From Cinclus cinclus (taxonomy: Eukaryota; Chordata; Aves; Passeriformes; Cinclidae), in assembly GCF_963662255.1 (NCBI RefSeq), contig NC_085046.1, forward strand, positions 133,098,392-133,162,391: a stretch of 64,000 bases of DNA, written 5' to 3'. Position 1 is the first letter of the stretch, and each line of letters opens with the position of its first letter. Below, in pieces: positions 13,487 through 25,686 of this stretch. The position numbers and the translations under genes are program-made. Below the pieces are notes generated by a model that saw only the letters and a list, made by a program, of their open reading frames with translations, was not told the origin of the DNA and did no database searches.

Positions 13487-14636
13487 AATCCTTCTGTGGT
13501 ATTTTTTTTCTCGGAAAATCTTTGCCTAGGCTTTCTCTATCCTCACTTTCACAATATTTGTTCCTTCCCTTTATTGCCTGATGTAGGACAGTGCTGTTGC
13601 AGATAAGGATAGCACCTACACTCTCTGCCATTTGCAGTACTAGCAGCAGGTAGAAGAGATAAAGAAACTCTGCTTCTGACTTTCAGGGCTCGAAAGAAAG
13701 GTAGGGAGCAGCAAGTTTTTTTGTTACAGAAAACAGAGAAGCCCTTTTATTTGTCACCCTTACCTGGAGTGCACAGCTGCCCTGTGGGAGCATTGTCAGG
13801 ATGCAGGAACGTTAGGCAGCTGAGTTAGGCATGAAGCAGCTCGTGGCAGCTACTCCTGCATGGTCTTTGCTATCTGGACCTGCTTGTAAGCAAAGGCAAA
13901 GGAGATCAGTGGGTTAGAGCCATAAGTACCTGTGGCCTATTCTTGTGTCTACTTCCCTCATGGCTAAGAGGTTTGGTTAGCTCCATTCCTTAAGTGGGAT
14001 GTATACAGGAAGGATCAGGGCTGGGGGAGGGAGTTGCTTGTGGGTGGTAATAACTTCAGAAAAGAAAAAAGGCTTCTATATTCAGAAGCCCTCCACCACC
14101 TCAGCGGCAGCAGAATAGCAACCCTCCCTCCAGGGTGGCTCCAATCCAGAGCTGTTTTCTCAGTTTTCAGTCCCAAATCTATTCCTTCTTCTATCTTTCT
14201 TATCCTAACACTGTCCTGCCCCATCTTTTGGGAAGCAAAATTAAGTTTTGCCTTTGCTTGTGGGTAACCTAAATAACCTCTGGTTTTGCAAGACCATTGA
14301 GAATGCTATTTTCATAGCAAAGCAAATGACAAAATTTCTTTTAAAGATTGACTGTAATTTATTCCATTACTGCTTGGACTCAGTGTGAATTTGGCTCATA
14401 TGTATGTGTCTTTCTAGTAAGATAGCTACAAATTTTTTATCACCCAGTAGACTTGTAGTGCTGCAAATCAGACTGTACCCTGACACCACCCAAGTCTTCT
14501 CACTCTGGAGTCAGCTCACTGACTGCAGAATGGGTACAGTATTGTCCACTGTGAGGATAAGGTAACATTATGTATTAAATCCCTGACAAACACAGTAATG
14601 TGAGATGCTTTGCTGTTTTCAGGGATTTTTAAATTG

Positions 14637-14836
14637 AAGGTTGTGAGACATTGGAACAGACTGCCCAGAGAGGTGGTAGATGTCCCATCCCAAAAGCATT
14701 CAAGGTCAGGTTGAACAGGGCTGTGAATGACCTGATCTAATCGAAGATGTCCCTGCTTGGTGAAGGAAGGTAGGACTAGATTACCTTTAAGGGTCCCTTC
14801 CAACCCTATTCCAAAAACTATTGGATGATTCTATGA
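14637..14836 (+). mobile_element. CR1 LINE, 5'-truncated, + orientation
   Basis: The segment reads like the 3' end of an avian CR1 element: 'ttggaacagactgcccagagaggtgg', then a 'ccctgcttggtgaaggaagg' region, then 'cccttccaaccctattcc' and a 'gattctatg' tail ending near 14836. CR1 is the dominant LINE of birds and is usually truncated at the 5' end. No reverse-transcriptase frame remains. It lies in the same orientation as ZFPM2. Confidence 0.93.
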
Positions 14837-14907
14837 ATTGCTTGTTACCCAACATTCTTCCACAATAGCAGAGGCAAGCATTTAGTCAGTGCTGGAAGAG
14901 GATTTGC

Positions 14908-14928
14908 TCATTCATTCATTCATTCATT
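14908..14928. repeat. (TTCA)n short tandem repeat
   Basis: About five units of TCAT/TTCA, about 70 nt after the CR1 tail. Confidence 0.85.
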
Positions 14929-15089
14929 TATTCCTTCATCATGAAGTGCCACAGCACTGCATATTTTGGGTTACTGCCTCAGCGTCACAGTTATTTGTTT
15001 CAGGGTTTTGGACTATTGAATGAGTCCCTGGAAAGGGAATGTTACTGTTTGACCATTTCCATTATGTTATCTTTTCCAGTGCAATTACC

Positions 15090-15510
15090 AGCTAATTCGA
15101 AGCTCTTTGTGTTAAGCTAATAGCTTTTGACTCTCGGCTGTCAGCCACTCCTCTTTGTGCACTTTTCATACCGCTTACCAGTTCCCCTACCACTTACCTA
15201 TGAAGAACATTTATTTTTTTCTCTGTGTAGAGGCTCATCATAGACAAATCATTAAATGCAACATCAAAAAGATCCCATCTGTTAAAGTTGCATATGGGTA
15301 GGATCACAATTATCGAAAGCCTCTTTTTTTTTTTCCCTTATGCTTATCCGTACAATAAATGTAGTTGTCAGCAGGATAAGTTCACGCATCGGATAAGGTC
15401 ACAATTTCATTTAGTGACAACTTCCAACAGCATGAACTTACAAGGTTCGATTTATTAAAGAGTCAGAAGGGATAAGATCACTGCATGGCCAGCCTGATTT
15501 ATCAGGGTTT
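15090..15510. promoter_or_regulatory. candidate intronic regulatory element with repeated GATA cores
   Basis: High-complexity block without repeat character. It holds six GATAA/TTATC cores in 194 nt: 15310, 15344, 15375, 15392, 15471 and 15499. Three of them share the pattern GGATAAGNTCA (15374, 15391, 15470) with only the centre base differing. Only the last core (TGATAA on the - strand, 15499-15504) fits the classic WGATAR GATA-factor consensus. The AAGGTCA within 15395-15401 also fits a nuclear-receptor half-site. Enhancer function is inferred from motifs alone. Confidence 0.35.
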
Positions 15511-16934
15511 GACTGGAGTACTTGAATAGAGAATGTCGTATTTCAAGTTTATGTTCAAAACTGTAGTTTAGTGTGTGTTATGTCTCAGAGACTTGAAAAT
15601 TGAGGGAGAAGAATTTATAAGAAGTATCTCAATAATGCAGTTTATGTCTGCCAAACAAGTGCATAAAGCCTGAATATTGGAGCTACCTTAATAAGAATCA
15701 CAGAAGTGGAAATGGGATAGTTCTCCACTGTCAGTGTATTGCTATGTGCAGATACACACATATTAGTTTGTTACAATGAAAGCAGTCAACAGCCAAATAT
15801 TAATTGCAGATTCTTCCTGTGCATATAGGATGGCAGGCAGATACTGGGTTCTGGGTTGGGCAGCGCTTAAGAACGTCTGACAGTGTTTTAACTAGCTGAC
15901 TCTGACTTCAGAGCAGTCCTTGTTTGAAACTACAACATACACAGTTTCTCTGACATACAAAAATACTCATTAGAGAGACAGGTGGCTGTGGACTAGAAAT
16001 ATGCAAAGAAGGAGCCATTTGCTTGTGGAAATTGGTAGAGCCCCATGGTATCAAATAACCAATCTCTAATTATAGCACAGGAAGAGCTTACTCATTGTCT
16101 TGAACTGACTCCACTTAGAAAGCTATTTTCACTTAAAAAAAAAAAAAAACCAACCAAACAACTACTGCCCAAAGCTATCAGTGACTTGCTTAGAAGTGCT
16201 AAATGCATATGAATCTGGATACAGTTATTTCTGAATGTAGTTCTCCTTATGTTCCACAAAAGCTGTTCATCATTCACCTTCAGATATATACTCCTTTGTT
16301 TCTTATTCCAGAATGTAGGCTGATGGGTGAAAGCCAGCATCATTTTGTTTCAGAAATACTATATATGGTTGAATTTTTCTGGTAGTCAGATTGTGGTCAA
16401 ATTCCTGTTAAGGGCCAAAAGCTCTTGTTGGATTGCTGTATGCTCTATGTTTTGTGGAGAGTTTTTTTAAATGATCCTGATTATGCTGTAAGAGAATACA
16501 AAGCTAAACAGACCTCTCTACCTTCTGTTTATTGAAAACCCTGTGTGGCATGCATGAAACAATATATGCATGTATGAAAAGAATCCTAAATTGAGTCCCT
16601 TCATTCTGGTTTTCTATCCACCAAGGTGGCCTAGTATCTTAAAAGCCATGGGATGTTTTATAGCTGTAGTAGTGAGTCATGACTTGAGGCTTCTTTTACA
16701 GTGCAGCTATCATAAGTCTTTGAGTAATCACAGACTTTAAAAGTATGCTACATCAACAAGATAAGAGAAACAGCCCACAGCACTAACAGCATTATCTTTT
16801 ACCAAAATTGATTAGCCCATACTATGTGTCTCAAATATTTTGTATAAGCTTATTCAGCAAGCTGGAAATAAGTGTGTTCCTGAAGAACAAGCTGGGAAGA
16901 AAAGAACAAAAAACCCAAAAAATGAGAAACACTT

Positions 16935-16984
16935 ACTCCATAGCAAGGAATGGGAAAAAACACTCCATAGCAAGGAATGGGAAA
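16935..16984. repeat. 27-nt tandem duplication, two copies
   Basis: ACTCCATAGCAAGGAATGGG plus a short A run occurs at 16935 and again at 16962, a head-to-tail duplication that looks recent because the copies are nearly identical. Confidence 0.9.
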
Positions 16985-16999
16985 GTAGATGTCACTACA

Positions 17000-19900
17000 T
17001 GGAATGTCTCTTAAGTAATTTTTTTTACCTTACTCATAAAAAGTAAAAGTAGAGCATCACTTCCTCTCTATTTCTGTTCCTTATTGCTGCTTCTGTCCTA
17101 CTTCTTGCTGTCCTTCTCAGTTGGAGAGCTGACAAGTCTAGGATGAAGAGAGTAAAACTGCTTCTCTACTTTGCATGGAAATTATGAGTATATTGCATGT
17201 TTTATTCCAGGGGTAGGAAGGAGTTCTATTATAATTTGCAGTTATGTGAAGAAATGTTGTATTCAGCACTGAGATGGTGTGTTGCAATTGCTGATTACTT
17301 GAAGTGCCTAACAGTGTTTGGCACAGAATTTTCTGCTTCCTTTGGGTTTGAGCATGGATTAAAGGAAGCTGCAGCAGTTTTTGATCCTTTTTTTTTTCCC
17401 TCACCACATGTTGGAATTTCCATGGACAAGTGTGTGTGAAGAGTCAGTACCAGCTGAGTCTTTACTCTTACTGTGAGTAGTGATACAGCAATAAAGTCTC
17501 AGATCCTCTTCCTTCTCCTGATGTAATCTGTGAAGATTCTGAGCAGTTGTGCAGGGGATGGTAGCTGTAGAGAGTACTTCAGATTTACATCTGAACTTCC
17601 TCTGAGGCTGAAGGGGAAAATCTTGTCTTGCTGACACATTTTTCAAGCTCTTTTAATTAAGAGTCACAGGGTAAGGTTCTCATTTTCCAGCAAACACCCT
17701 TGAAGTCACACATTATTTAGGGTCACAGGTATGGCATTTAAGCCAGCATCCCTGCGGGAAGTCAGCAGCGAGCAGGGAACAGCCCCAGTTACTTCAAGGG
17801 GGAGACTGAGCCCCTGTGTGCTGCAGTTGTGGCACCATTCACCAAACAGGAAATTTCAGATGAAAACGTTGTAAACAAATGCAGAAAAGTTGCAGCCAGT
17901 GTTAATTTTTTTTCCTGTAAAAGACCAAAGATTTTCACATGAAGAAATAAAATCTTTGCCAAGGACTAAATTGTAATGTGCCACACCTTGCATAAGCACT
18001 GTCTCATTTTGCCAGAAAATGCAAGCAGTACTTCCCAACTCTAACATTCACCCATAGCATTAAAATGGCTGCTGGTCATGGTGACAAGAGAGAAATATAT
18101 CTCTTTTGGAGAGCTGCAATGAAGAGAAACAGAAAGGTTTTGCAGCAGAACATTTTGTTACCCTGTCTGCAATCTACTTCTCTTTCATGGTGTTCTAAGT
18201 GGATGGGGAAACAGCAGTTTCAGTACATTTTAGCATGATGTTACCCTATAGTCAGTACATTTCAAAGTATTCATTTATATTGAATATTGTCTGAAATACA
18301 GCTTGGAACTGTAACAAAAGAGAACAAGAGAGAGAATCCATAGTAACTTATTTAATTATCAACAAAAGGGAAAAATTATTTGGAAAAAAATGCTTGTTAT
18401 TATGCTTGCCTCAAATCTGAACTACTTATCAGGTATAAGATTCATGTTATTAATTATATTTAAAATATAATGTGTAATGAATGATGTGTACCTTAAAACT
18501 TTGGTAGCTTTTTGGATATCACTGGTTGATCTGCCCTAAGTTTGTCGTTCTTAATCCATTAAAAGACAGGCCTGCTTGTAAATCCACAGGTACAGATAAG
18601 GAGTCACTGTTTGACTGTGTCTGAACCCTTTTCAAATGAAAAATGTCAGTGGCAGAAAGGGAGGCTGAATTATTTTTTAAAAGGGTTTTCAAAGATTCTC
18701 ATGATTCCTCTGGTATCAGTTAAATGTGACATGTCCATAGACATGGCTGTTTTTTAGTGTGTAAAAGCAAGCAAATGCTGCAGTTTTCATCGCTGTGTAG
18801 AGAGAAAATGCTGCAGTATGGCTAAGTGATAAACATGTTACTTTGCAATTTCTCTCTTCCATAATTAACATATAAAGAGATGTTTTTGAAGCTAATACAA
18901 TTTGTAACAATGTGACTGTGAAAAGGAAAAAATGCTTTCAGGTTTTGTTGGTTTGTTTTGTTGTTTTTTTTCTGTTTGGGTGCATATATGTCACACGTGT
19001 AAATTAGATATAATTAATCCATAAGCTTTCCTACTCACATACTGCCTTATAAAATGTCATAACACTGGCATGATGGGGACTCACCCACATGCAGAGAAGC
19101 TTTTGTAAACTGATACAGCTCTATTTCCTAGATTTGTTCCAGTTTGCAGGAAGGATCTGATGCACGATTTTACGTAGAGTAGTTTTGTAATCTGCAACAC
19201 TCAGAGGTGAAATTTAGATTTCTGTGCTTGAAAATGGAAGCTGGAGCCAACTCTTCTATTTGGAAGATGGTCAAGATTAACCCCTGTGGACGAGGAAAAG
19301 CTTTGCAGCCTGACTGCAATGTAAATCCAAGCATCCAGGGGAATGTTTAGTTCAGGGAAGTCTGGGAGACTGCCTGTGAGCCAGGAGGAGTTACTCACTT
19401 CCTTCAGCCCAAGGTTCATTTCACAACAACCATGAGTTCTAAATCTGGGACAAATTGACTCCTTGCACAGTTGGACTTTGCTCTGTTTGTGAAAAAGCAC
19501 TATCCTTATTTGGGCTAGAGTTGTTGAGACGTGCTGATGCAAAAGACAGGAATCATTGTTGCATCTGGTATGGAAAGGGAGCAAGGGGCTTTAGCATTCA
19601 TGGAAGACAGATCTTGAAAAATCGTGGCTTCAGCAAAGTTGAGGTGAGCTCTGCTGCTCCTGAGAACAACAGATTTTTTTGCCTACCTTCAGGAAGGGCA
19701 AAGCTTGGAAGTGCAAGAGCATGGAAAAAAGCAGTCAAACATCTAACAGGAAAAGTACAGACCAGCCTGTCCTTGTTCCATCGTATCCCTGTGAAACTCT
19801 GAAACCAGAATTTATTTAGAAAATAGTGTTGGAAATTGTGCATGTAACTGTTGCTGTATTTTTAAATGAAACATTTGTGGATAAAAAAATAGTCTTAGAG

Positions 19901-20640
19901 AAGATACTGCTTTCAAAGAAGAGTTGTCCAGACTATTTTTTTAATCTTGAAATAAAGTGAAAAAAAATATGGGGTGGGAAAGGTAGTGACTGAATTTTAT
20001 TTTTCCCTCCATGACAATGATCAGTCGTGTTATTCTTTCTCTTTACTGGAAAATCTAGAAAAGTTAAGGTGAGCTAAAGCAAAAATTTATCTTTTAAGTG
20101 TTAATTTTGAAGTCTTTGCTTTCAAAAATAAAATGTATTTTAAAAAATATATCATGCACTAAAAATCATTATGCACTTAGAAAAATTATCATACAGCTTC
20201 CCCATTGTTTTACTTATTTTGTCTTATAACATTAAGCTAACAGTTAAAAATATTTTATGCTTAATTTTTAAATGTTACTGCTCTTAAAATCTCAGTTCAA
20301 AATTCTTTCTGTAATTGCAGTAAATGCTTTTAGTAGTATCATGGAGGTGTTGTGAATTTTTTATGGCTATATGCTTTTTTTCATCAAAATTTTAGTTGCT
20401 GCATGCTTCAAAATGTGATGTTGTGCAGCAAAATGCATCAAGGAGATTAATGCACCAGGTAGGGCTGTTACTGGACTCTCTTTTCAGCTGCTATTTCCCC
20501 CCTCCTCAGTACTTCTTAAGAACTCTTATGGAACGCTATTCTGAATAAAATTGCTTTCAAACTGTAATGTGTGTGAAAAGATGCAAGAAAGGAATGGAAC
20601 TTTCTGAACCAAATTTGAATATAATTATAAGGGAAAAAGG
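17000..20640. other. intronic sequence before the ZFPM2 exon
   Basis: No exon or transposon recognised. The part near 18530-18620 has the even base composition of a conserved non-coding element and includes an AGATAAGG (GATA-like) motif near 18594. A somewhat GC-richer patch at 19200-19800 carries overlapping open frames on both strands with no recognisable protein. Confidence 0.4.
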
Positions 20641-20658
20641 TTTGTTTTTCTTTTGCAG
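20641..20658 (+). promoter_or_regulatory. second strong acceptor-like site upstream of the ZFPM2 exon
   Basis: A run of pyrimidines ending TTTTGCAG at 20658 resembles a strong 3' splice site, 158 nt before the true exon start. Its use would lengthen the exon by 158 nt, which is not a multiple of three, and the extended exon contains an in-frame TGA at 20777. It would therefore not add coding sequence to ZFPM2. It is either a decoy or an entry point for a truncated or non-coding isoform. Confidence 0.3.
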
Positions 20659-20779
20659 GATGACAAGATCAGTTGTTTTTCAGACAAGCATAATTAATTC
20701 TCATTGTATTGGTCCTCAGAACATTGTGCGTATAAAGCCCACACAAAGGCAGAGGTGGTTGTTGTCACGGCATGAGTGA

Positions 20780-20998
<219 letters not shown>

Positions 20999-20999
20999 T

Positions 21000-22115
21000 G
21001 AATTGCTCCTCAGACGGAGCATTTGAAAACAGGCATTGTTGGCTTTAACGGACAGTGGTATTTGGCTCTCCTCCAATTTGTTCCTCTATGGCAACCATCC
21101 CCATGAAGTTATTTGGAGCACAAGTTAATAGTGTTTAACTTGTTCTTTCGCTGAAGGGAAATGTCACTTCCTTGTTTGCTGAACCAAGGTGTTGTGTTTC
21201 AGTAGTGGTATCTGATTTTTTGTGGCTTTTTAGATTATTCATAGTATTAGTCGCTGAATACTTAATTTATATTAAAGAAAGGTATCAAAAAAAATAGCTA
21301 CATTATTTTAGGATAAAATTATTTTAATTTGCCTTAATGTAATTGAATATAGCAAAATCTTCCATCAAATTCACATTTTTATGAAAAGCATCAAAAGTAA
21401 CCTGTCATATATCTTCTCAATTAGCTGCATTTTTTATTCCGATTGCAGAAAGTATGTAGACCATTTTACTTAAAAGTAATGCTTTGCTGATCTCACTTCA
21501 GTGCACTGAAAATAATGTCATTTCTATGTCTTCATTTCATCTTTGTTTGTGATGGTTTTAAGTCTGAGCTTCAGTATTATTTGTGTATAGTTCAGATTGA
21601 TTTTCTGAAAATATCAGGAAGGGAACAACTAATATCTCTAGAAGGTTTTAAACAGTCTTGGAACATGCATTGCCCTGTGGGATACTTCTGAAGAACCATT
21701 ATCTGCAGCTGGATCACTGTTTACTGTTACAGACTTTGCATTGAATGTATTCAGCATAAAGACGTGTGGGACAGTTTAACGGGAGGGGATTACAGGTGTT
21801 TGGGGTGCACACATCTGTGCTGCAAATGGAGAAACTGAGCTTCCCAGTGTTCACCAGCTCTGGGTATCATCCTGCCTTTGGAGGAGCTGAAGAGAGTGAG
21901 GACCACTGAGTTGCTGATGTATCATCTGGGACAGTGTGAGAGAGAGGTTATGGGGACAGGGGAGAAAAAGGGGGAAACTGATTGTCTTCAACTACCTCCT
22001 CCCTGGAGAACCTATGCCTATGTAATGGAGTTCTCTTTCTAAGGGCTGCGGGATAGGATGCATATTACTTTCTGTAAATAAGCATATTCAAATTTGAGGG
22101 AAGCATTTTTCTGAG
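21000..22115. other. intronic sequence just after the ZFPM2 exon
   Basis: Single-copy-looking intron. A moderately GC-rich patch at 21780-22060 shows no coding frame or repeat that I recognise. Confidence 0.5.
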
Positions 22116-22120
22116 TACCA

Positions 22121-22178
22121 TAGTATAGTATAGTATAGTATAGTATAGTATAGTATAGTATAGTATAGTATAGTATAG
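22121..22178. repeat. (TAGTA)n pentanucleotide array
   Basis: Fifty-eight nt of uninterrupted TAGTA units, about 11.6 copies, ending in AGATAGATTG. Confidence 0.97.
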
Positions 22179-23329
22179 ATAGATTGCATAGTAGACATTT
22201 AAAATCTTACTATTTTGTACTCTTTAGCATAATTTATTAATCAAATGGTGCTAAGAAATGCTGTAGAAAGTGGCATGGAAACTTTGTCTAAGTTTCCAAG
22301 AGTTCAGTATTCCCAATCCAGATCAGATTTCCCATTCAGGCACCTGAATAAAGAATAGATTTTTCAGAAGTACTGCAGAGTCAAAGCAACTTATTGTTAG
22401 AAAGGAAAAACTGGAAATTTTGAACTTGTCTCATTTTCTCCATCCATTTAATTTTATTTCTTCGTCTATTTTATTATTGGCCTGTCATTATTCTCAATTT
22501 TTTTTATTAAAAAAAGTCAGATGTAACAACCACTTGTAATTCAAATAATTTTCTAAATCCCAGAGTAACTAATTTCATCAGCTTTCACATAACAGAAACT
22601 TTAGTCCCGTTGTAGCTCAAAGTCTGTCTAGAATCCATACTATAGGGAAATGCTAGATTGGTTTTGTCCACTTGTACCACCTTATCAGGTATATACAACA
22701 TGAAGATAATGTTTAAGTGTGGGAGATGATGGGACATTATATTGATTGTTCCATCTCTACAAAATTAATCTTTATCAGATATTCTTAGGATGCATTTGAA
22801 ACATGTCAGCAGCTAATCATATTGTAACTTTTTTTTTCTTTTTTATTTGTGGAGTTGTAGAAAAACCTCAACCCTAGCAGGACCTTGCTTCTCCCTAAAT
22901 AGCTCAGGAATGTTTTAAGGTCTGTTATTGCTTTTGAAATTTGGGCAAATACCACTTTTGCCATATCAAAAACATTTAGCTAAGATAGTTGGGTTTTAAT
23001 GAACTGAGCAGTATGCTGAACTGACTTTTATGTTTTTGATTGCAATGGGATAGAACAGCTTTCTCAGTGTAGTTCACAGAGATGTGTGATGAAAATCTTC
23101 AGGACTTTTTTCTCACTAAACTGGAAAGATACTTGTCAAATTAAAAATCACTGCCAAATTAAAAATCATAAAGTCTATTTTTGCTAACACTTGAAAGATT
23201 TTACTTTTGTATTACCTACAAAACAGACACATTTGGAAATCTGAAAAAATTCCTGTAAACAGAATTTTAGTCCTCAGAAATATTGTTTTGTCCCCTGAGC
23301 AACTCCATCCCTTGAAAAAGTCAAAACTG

Positions 23330-23462
23330 AGCTGGGTATCATCTTGAGCAATCTGATTTAACTTCAAAGTTGCGTTTGACTTCTAAGTTTGCCCTGCTTT
23401 GAGCAGGACTTTGGACTGGATGACTCTAGTGATCTCTTCCAACCTGAGTTATTCTCTGATTT
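23330..23462 (+). mobile_element. CR1 LINE fragment, + orientation
   Basis: The right half (23388-23462) matches the CR1 3' end: 'gccctgctttgagcagg', then 'ttggactggatgac', then 'tcttccaacctgag' and a degraded 'attctctgatt' tail. The left half (gagcaatctg) is more diverged but follows the CR1 order. It is older than the copy at 14.6 kb, judging by the decayed tail. Confidence 0.8.
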
Positions 23463-24059
23463 TAAGTATTTTTTTTTCTTTTTCCCAGATATCAGATGTT
23501 TCCTGTAATACTACATTTGTTACTTTAAAATGCTGTGTGAAGAAATACAAACCTTTTGATGCAACTTTAATTTGTTGTTAAAGCAACAAAACTTCAGCAT
23601 CAGTTTCTACATGCTTTTCTTTTATCTTTTTTTTTCTCTTGAAATTATTCTGAGTTTTTTTTATATTTTTTGACACATTTGATTACTTATCTCACTGTTG
23701 TACATGTTCTCTGTTGTTCATCAGGGGAGTTGGGATTCTTATGTTATTTTTATCTGTTTTGGGAATTTCATTTCGGTAGAGCCTCACATCTCTAGAATTC
23801 AATCAAGCTTTCACATGAGCAGCCGAAAACAGGTTTATTTATTTTCTGAATGAGAACCTCAAACACTGCACTGCTATAAACACCAAATTTTTGGAAAAGA
23901 TTTTTAATGTGGATTTTTTTGGGGGTAAAGAGAAAAAGAAAGAAAAATTCAGGGACCCCCCCAGGTGAATAAATGTCATAATTTTTGCAGCTGCTATCTT
24001 TATTGGGGAATAACATTTGTGTCTGACTACAAACATCTTACCTGAGTGTACTGTTTAGT

Positions 24060-24330
24060 GTTTGCAGTGTGGCAGTGCCTCACAGGATCCATTCAAGCTG
24101 TAACAGTCAGAGTTCACCTATTCCCTTTCACTCTGCACTGAATGCAGCCTGTACATGTAATATCCTGTTGAAGTGCTACTTGTTTCCAGCAGTGCTGCAT
24201 TGCTGAATACCATCCTACTGCTGTTGGCTCATGAGATGGAGCAAGTTAATTAATTCAGCATGGTATTTAATTGAGTCACTGTGCCAGATGTCAATTACGT
24301 TTTAGATCTTTCAAGTTTCTGTCTTGAAAT
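24060..24330. promoter_or_regulatory. candidate conserved non-coding element with homeodomain-type motifs
   Basis: High-complexity block containing the TTAATTAATT palindrome at 24246-24255, a TTTAATTGAG motif nearby and CAATTACG at 24292-24299. Such AT-core motifs are typical homeodomain sites in vertebrate developmental enhancers. Conservation itself could not be tested. Confidence 0.25.
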
Positions 24331-24715
24331 ATGTTAGCAGTACACATCTCAGAGTAGTGGAAGATTTGGTACCTTGAACAAAAATTATTTTAATACTGTT
24401 CACAATTGCAATAGGAATAGCAGGTGTTGATATCACCAACAGTGTTGGAGCACTATTGGGAAATATGGTAGAACAAGATCCACATCAGGACTGAAGAATA
24501 CTCAAACTAAGGTGGACTTGAAAGAGCTCAATGACCAATAAGGTTCTTAATTTTTCTCATCTAGGAGTTTACCCAATAGTCATGAATTACATAAAATTGC
24601 ATGATGAAATAATGTATGCTGTTATTACCATTACTGTTGATGAAACAATCTGCATGCAGACAGTATGAAAATCTTAAGACATTGTTTTTAGCAAGTGAAT
24701 CTTGGATCTTAAAAC

Positions 24716-24775
24716 TTTTCTAGACATTTAAGTTTTATTTAGTTTTTAAGTTTTCTAGACATTTAAGTTTTATTT
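24716..24775. repeat. 25-nt direct repeat, period 35
   Basis: TTTTCTAGACATTTAAGTTT plus TATTT occurs at 24716-24740 and identically at 24751-24775, separated by 10 nt. Confidence 0.92.
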
Positions 24776-25374
24776 CAGTTTGACCTTAAAAACTTCTTAT
24801 ATCATTCTTAAATATTTGTAGATACCTATTATATTTACAGTTAGAGGTGTTCTATTTAGATACTTTTAAATATCTACTCCTGTAATTTTGCCAAACTACT
24901 GAAGTTCCTCTGCTCTTGGCTGCATGCATAATTTCAGCACAATTGGGCGTGAAGTTTACTGCCTTCCATTTCCTTCCACTGCTTTCACTTTCCATCTACA
25001 GTTCCATAATAGTTGGGTAATCCTTAGAAAATTAAATGCATAGGAATATCTTTTCAAGCCTAGAAAAGGAACATAGCTACATGTTCCCAGATTCTCCTTG
25101 AGATTTAATATAGTCTCACTGTTTAGACAAACAGCTCTGTGAGGAGGTTGAACAATACTACTGGCTGTCTACAGCTGGTGAGAACTCAGCTGTAGAATGG
25201 AAGACAGCACAGTTTGACTGTGAAGGCTCCAAATCTGTCTTGCTGCATCAAAGAAAATTCAGTAGTTCATGGATACCTACAAGTAGATAGAAGTACGTTT
25301 TGATGTATCAGACTCCTACTTTGTGATTCCTGTCTTTAACAGGAAAGTGGGTTTGCACAAATGCCAAATCTAAT

Positions 25375-25677
25375 ATGACCATGCAGGTGAAAAGAGCAGA
25401 AGACCTCCTAGACTGGACATACAGACTACTGCAAGAAGAGCTGCTGAGTCTAAGCAGATCTAAATTCAAGGCACTAGAAACCTATTTAAGAAAAAGATGT
25501 TCACTTGCTTTTTTCAGCTGTAAATACTTTCCCTGTTTGAGGGGACAGCTTGATGGGAATGATGCCCATGGAAACAAAAGCAGCCACGTAGCCCACGATG
25601 GATGTCGAACAGTGGTCGCTCCGGCAGTAGCGTGGAGGCATTCCAAGAGGCCTTTTCCCTTGGCTGCTGCCATCTAG
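25375..25677 (+). other. 100-codon open frame, helical-looking N-terminus, unidentified
   Basis: The frame begins MTMQVKRAEDLLDWTYRLL and continues with a Leu/Glu/Lys/Arg-rich stretch (to about residue 40) that would form an amphipathic helix. The second half overlaps the CpG-dense patch at 25587-25632. I recognise no family. There is no clear splice site pattern or neighbour to support a gene. It may be a gene remnant or chance; a frame this long is not rare in 64 kb. Confidence 0.12.
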
Positions 25678-25686
25678 TTTTTGGTG
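25504..25686 (-). other. 61-codon protein-like open frame over a CpG-dense patch, unidentified
   Basis: Between a TAA (25687-25689) and a TGA (25501-25503) the - strand stays open. It contains PPRYCRSDHCSTSIVGYV followed by AAFVSMGIIPIKLSPQTG, a hydrophobic segment that could span a membrane. Six CpG dinucleotides sit in 46 nt (25587-25632), in a window otherwise nearly CpG-free. This could be a fragment of a retrocopied gene, an exon of an antisense transcript or a constrained element. No family was recognised. Confidence 0.15.

Noticed and set aside
15363..15440. Two inverted repeats (AGTTGTCA/TGACAACT and TAAGTTCA/TGAACTTA)
   Set aside because: The arms are crossed, not nested, so they do not form one hairpin. 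Eight-nt arms are weak evidence for an RNA or transposon terminus.
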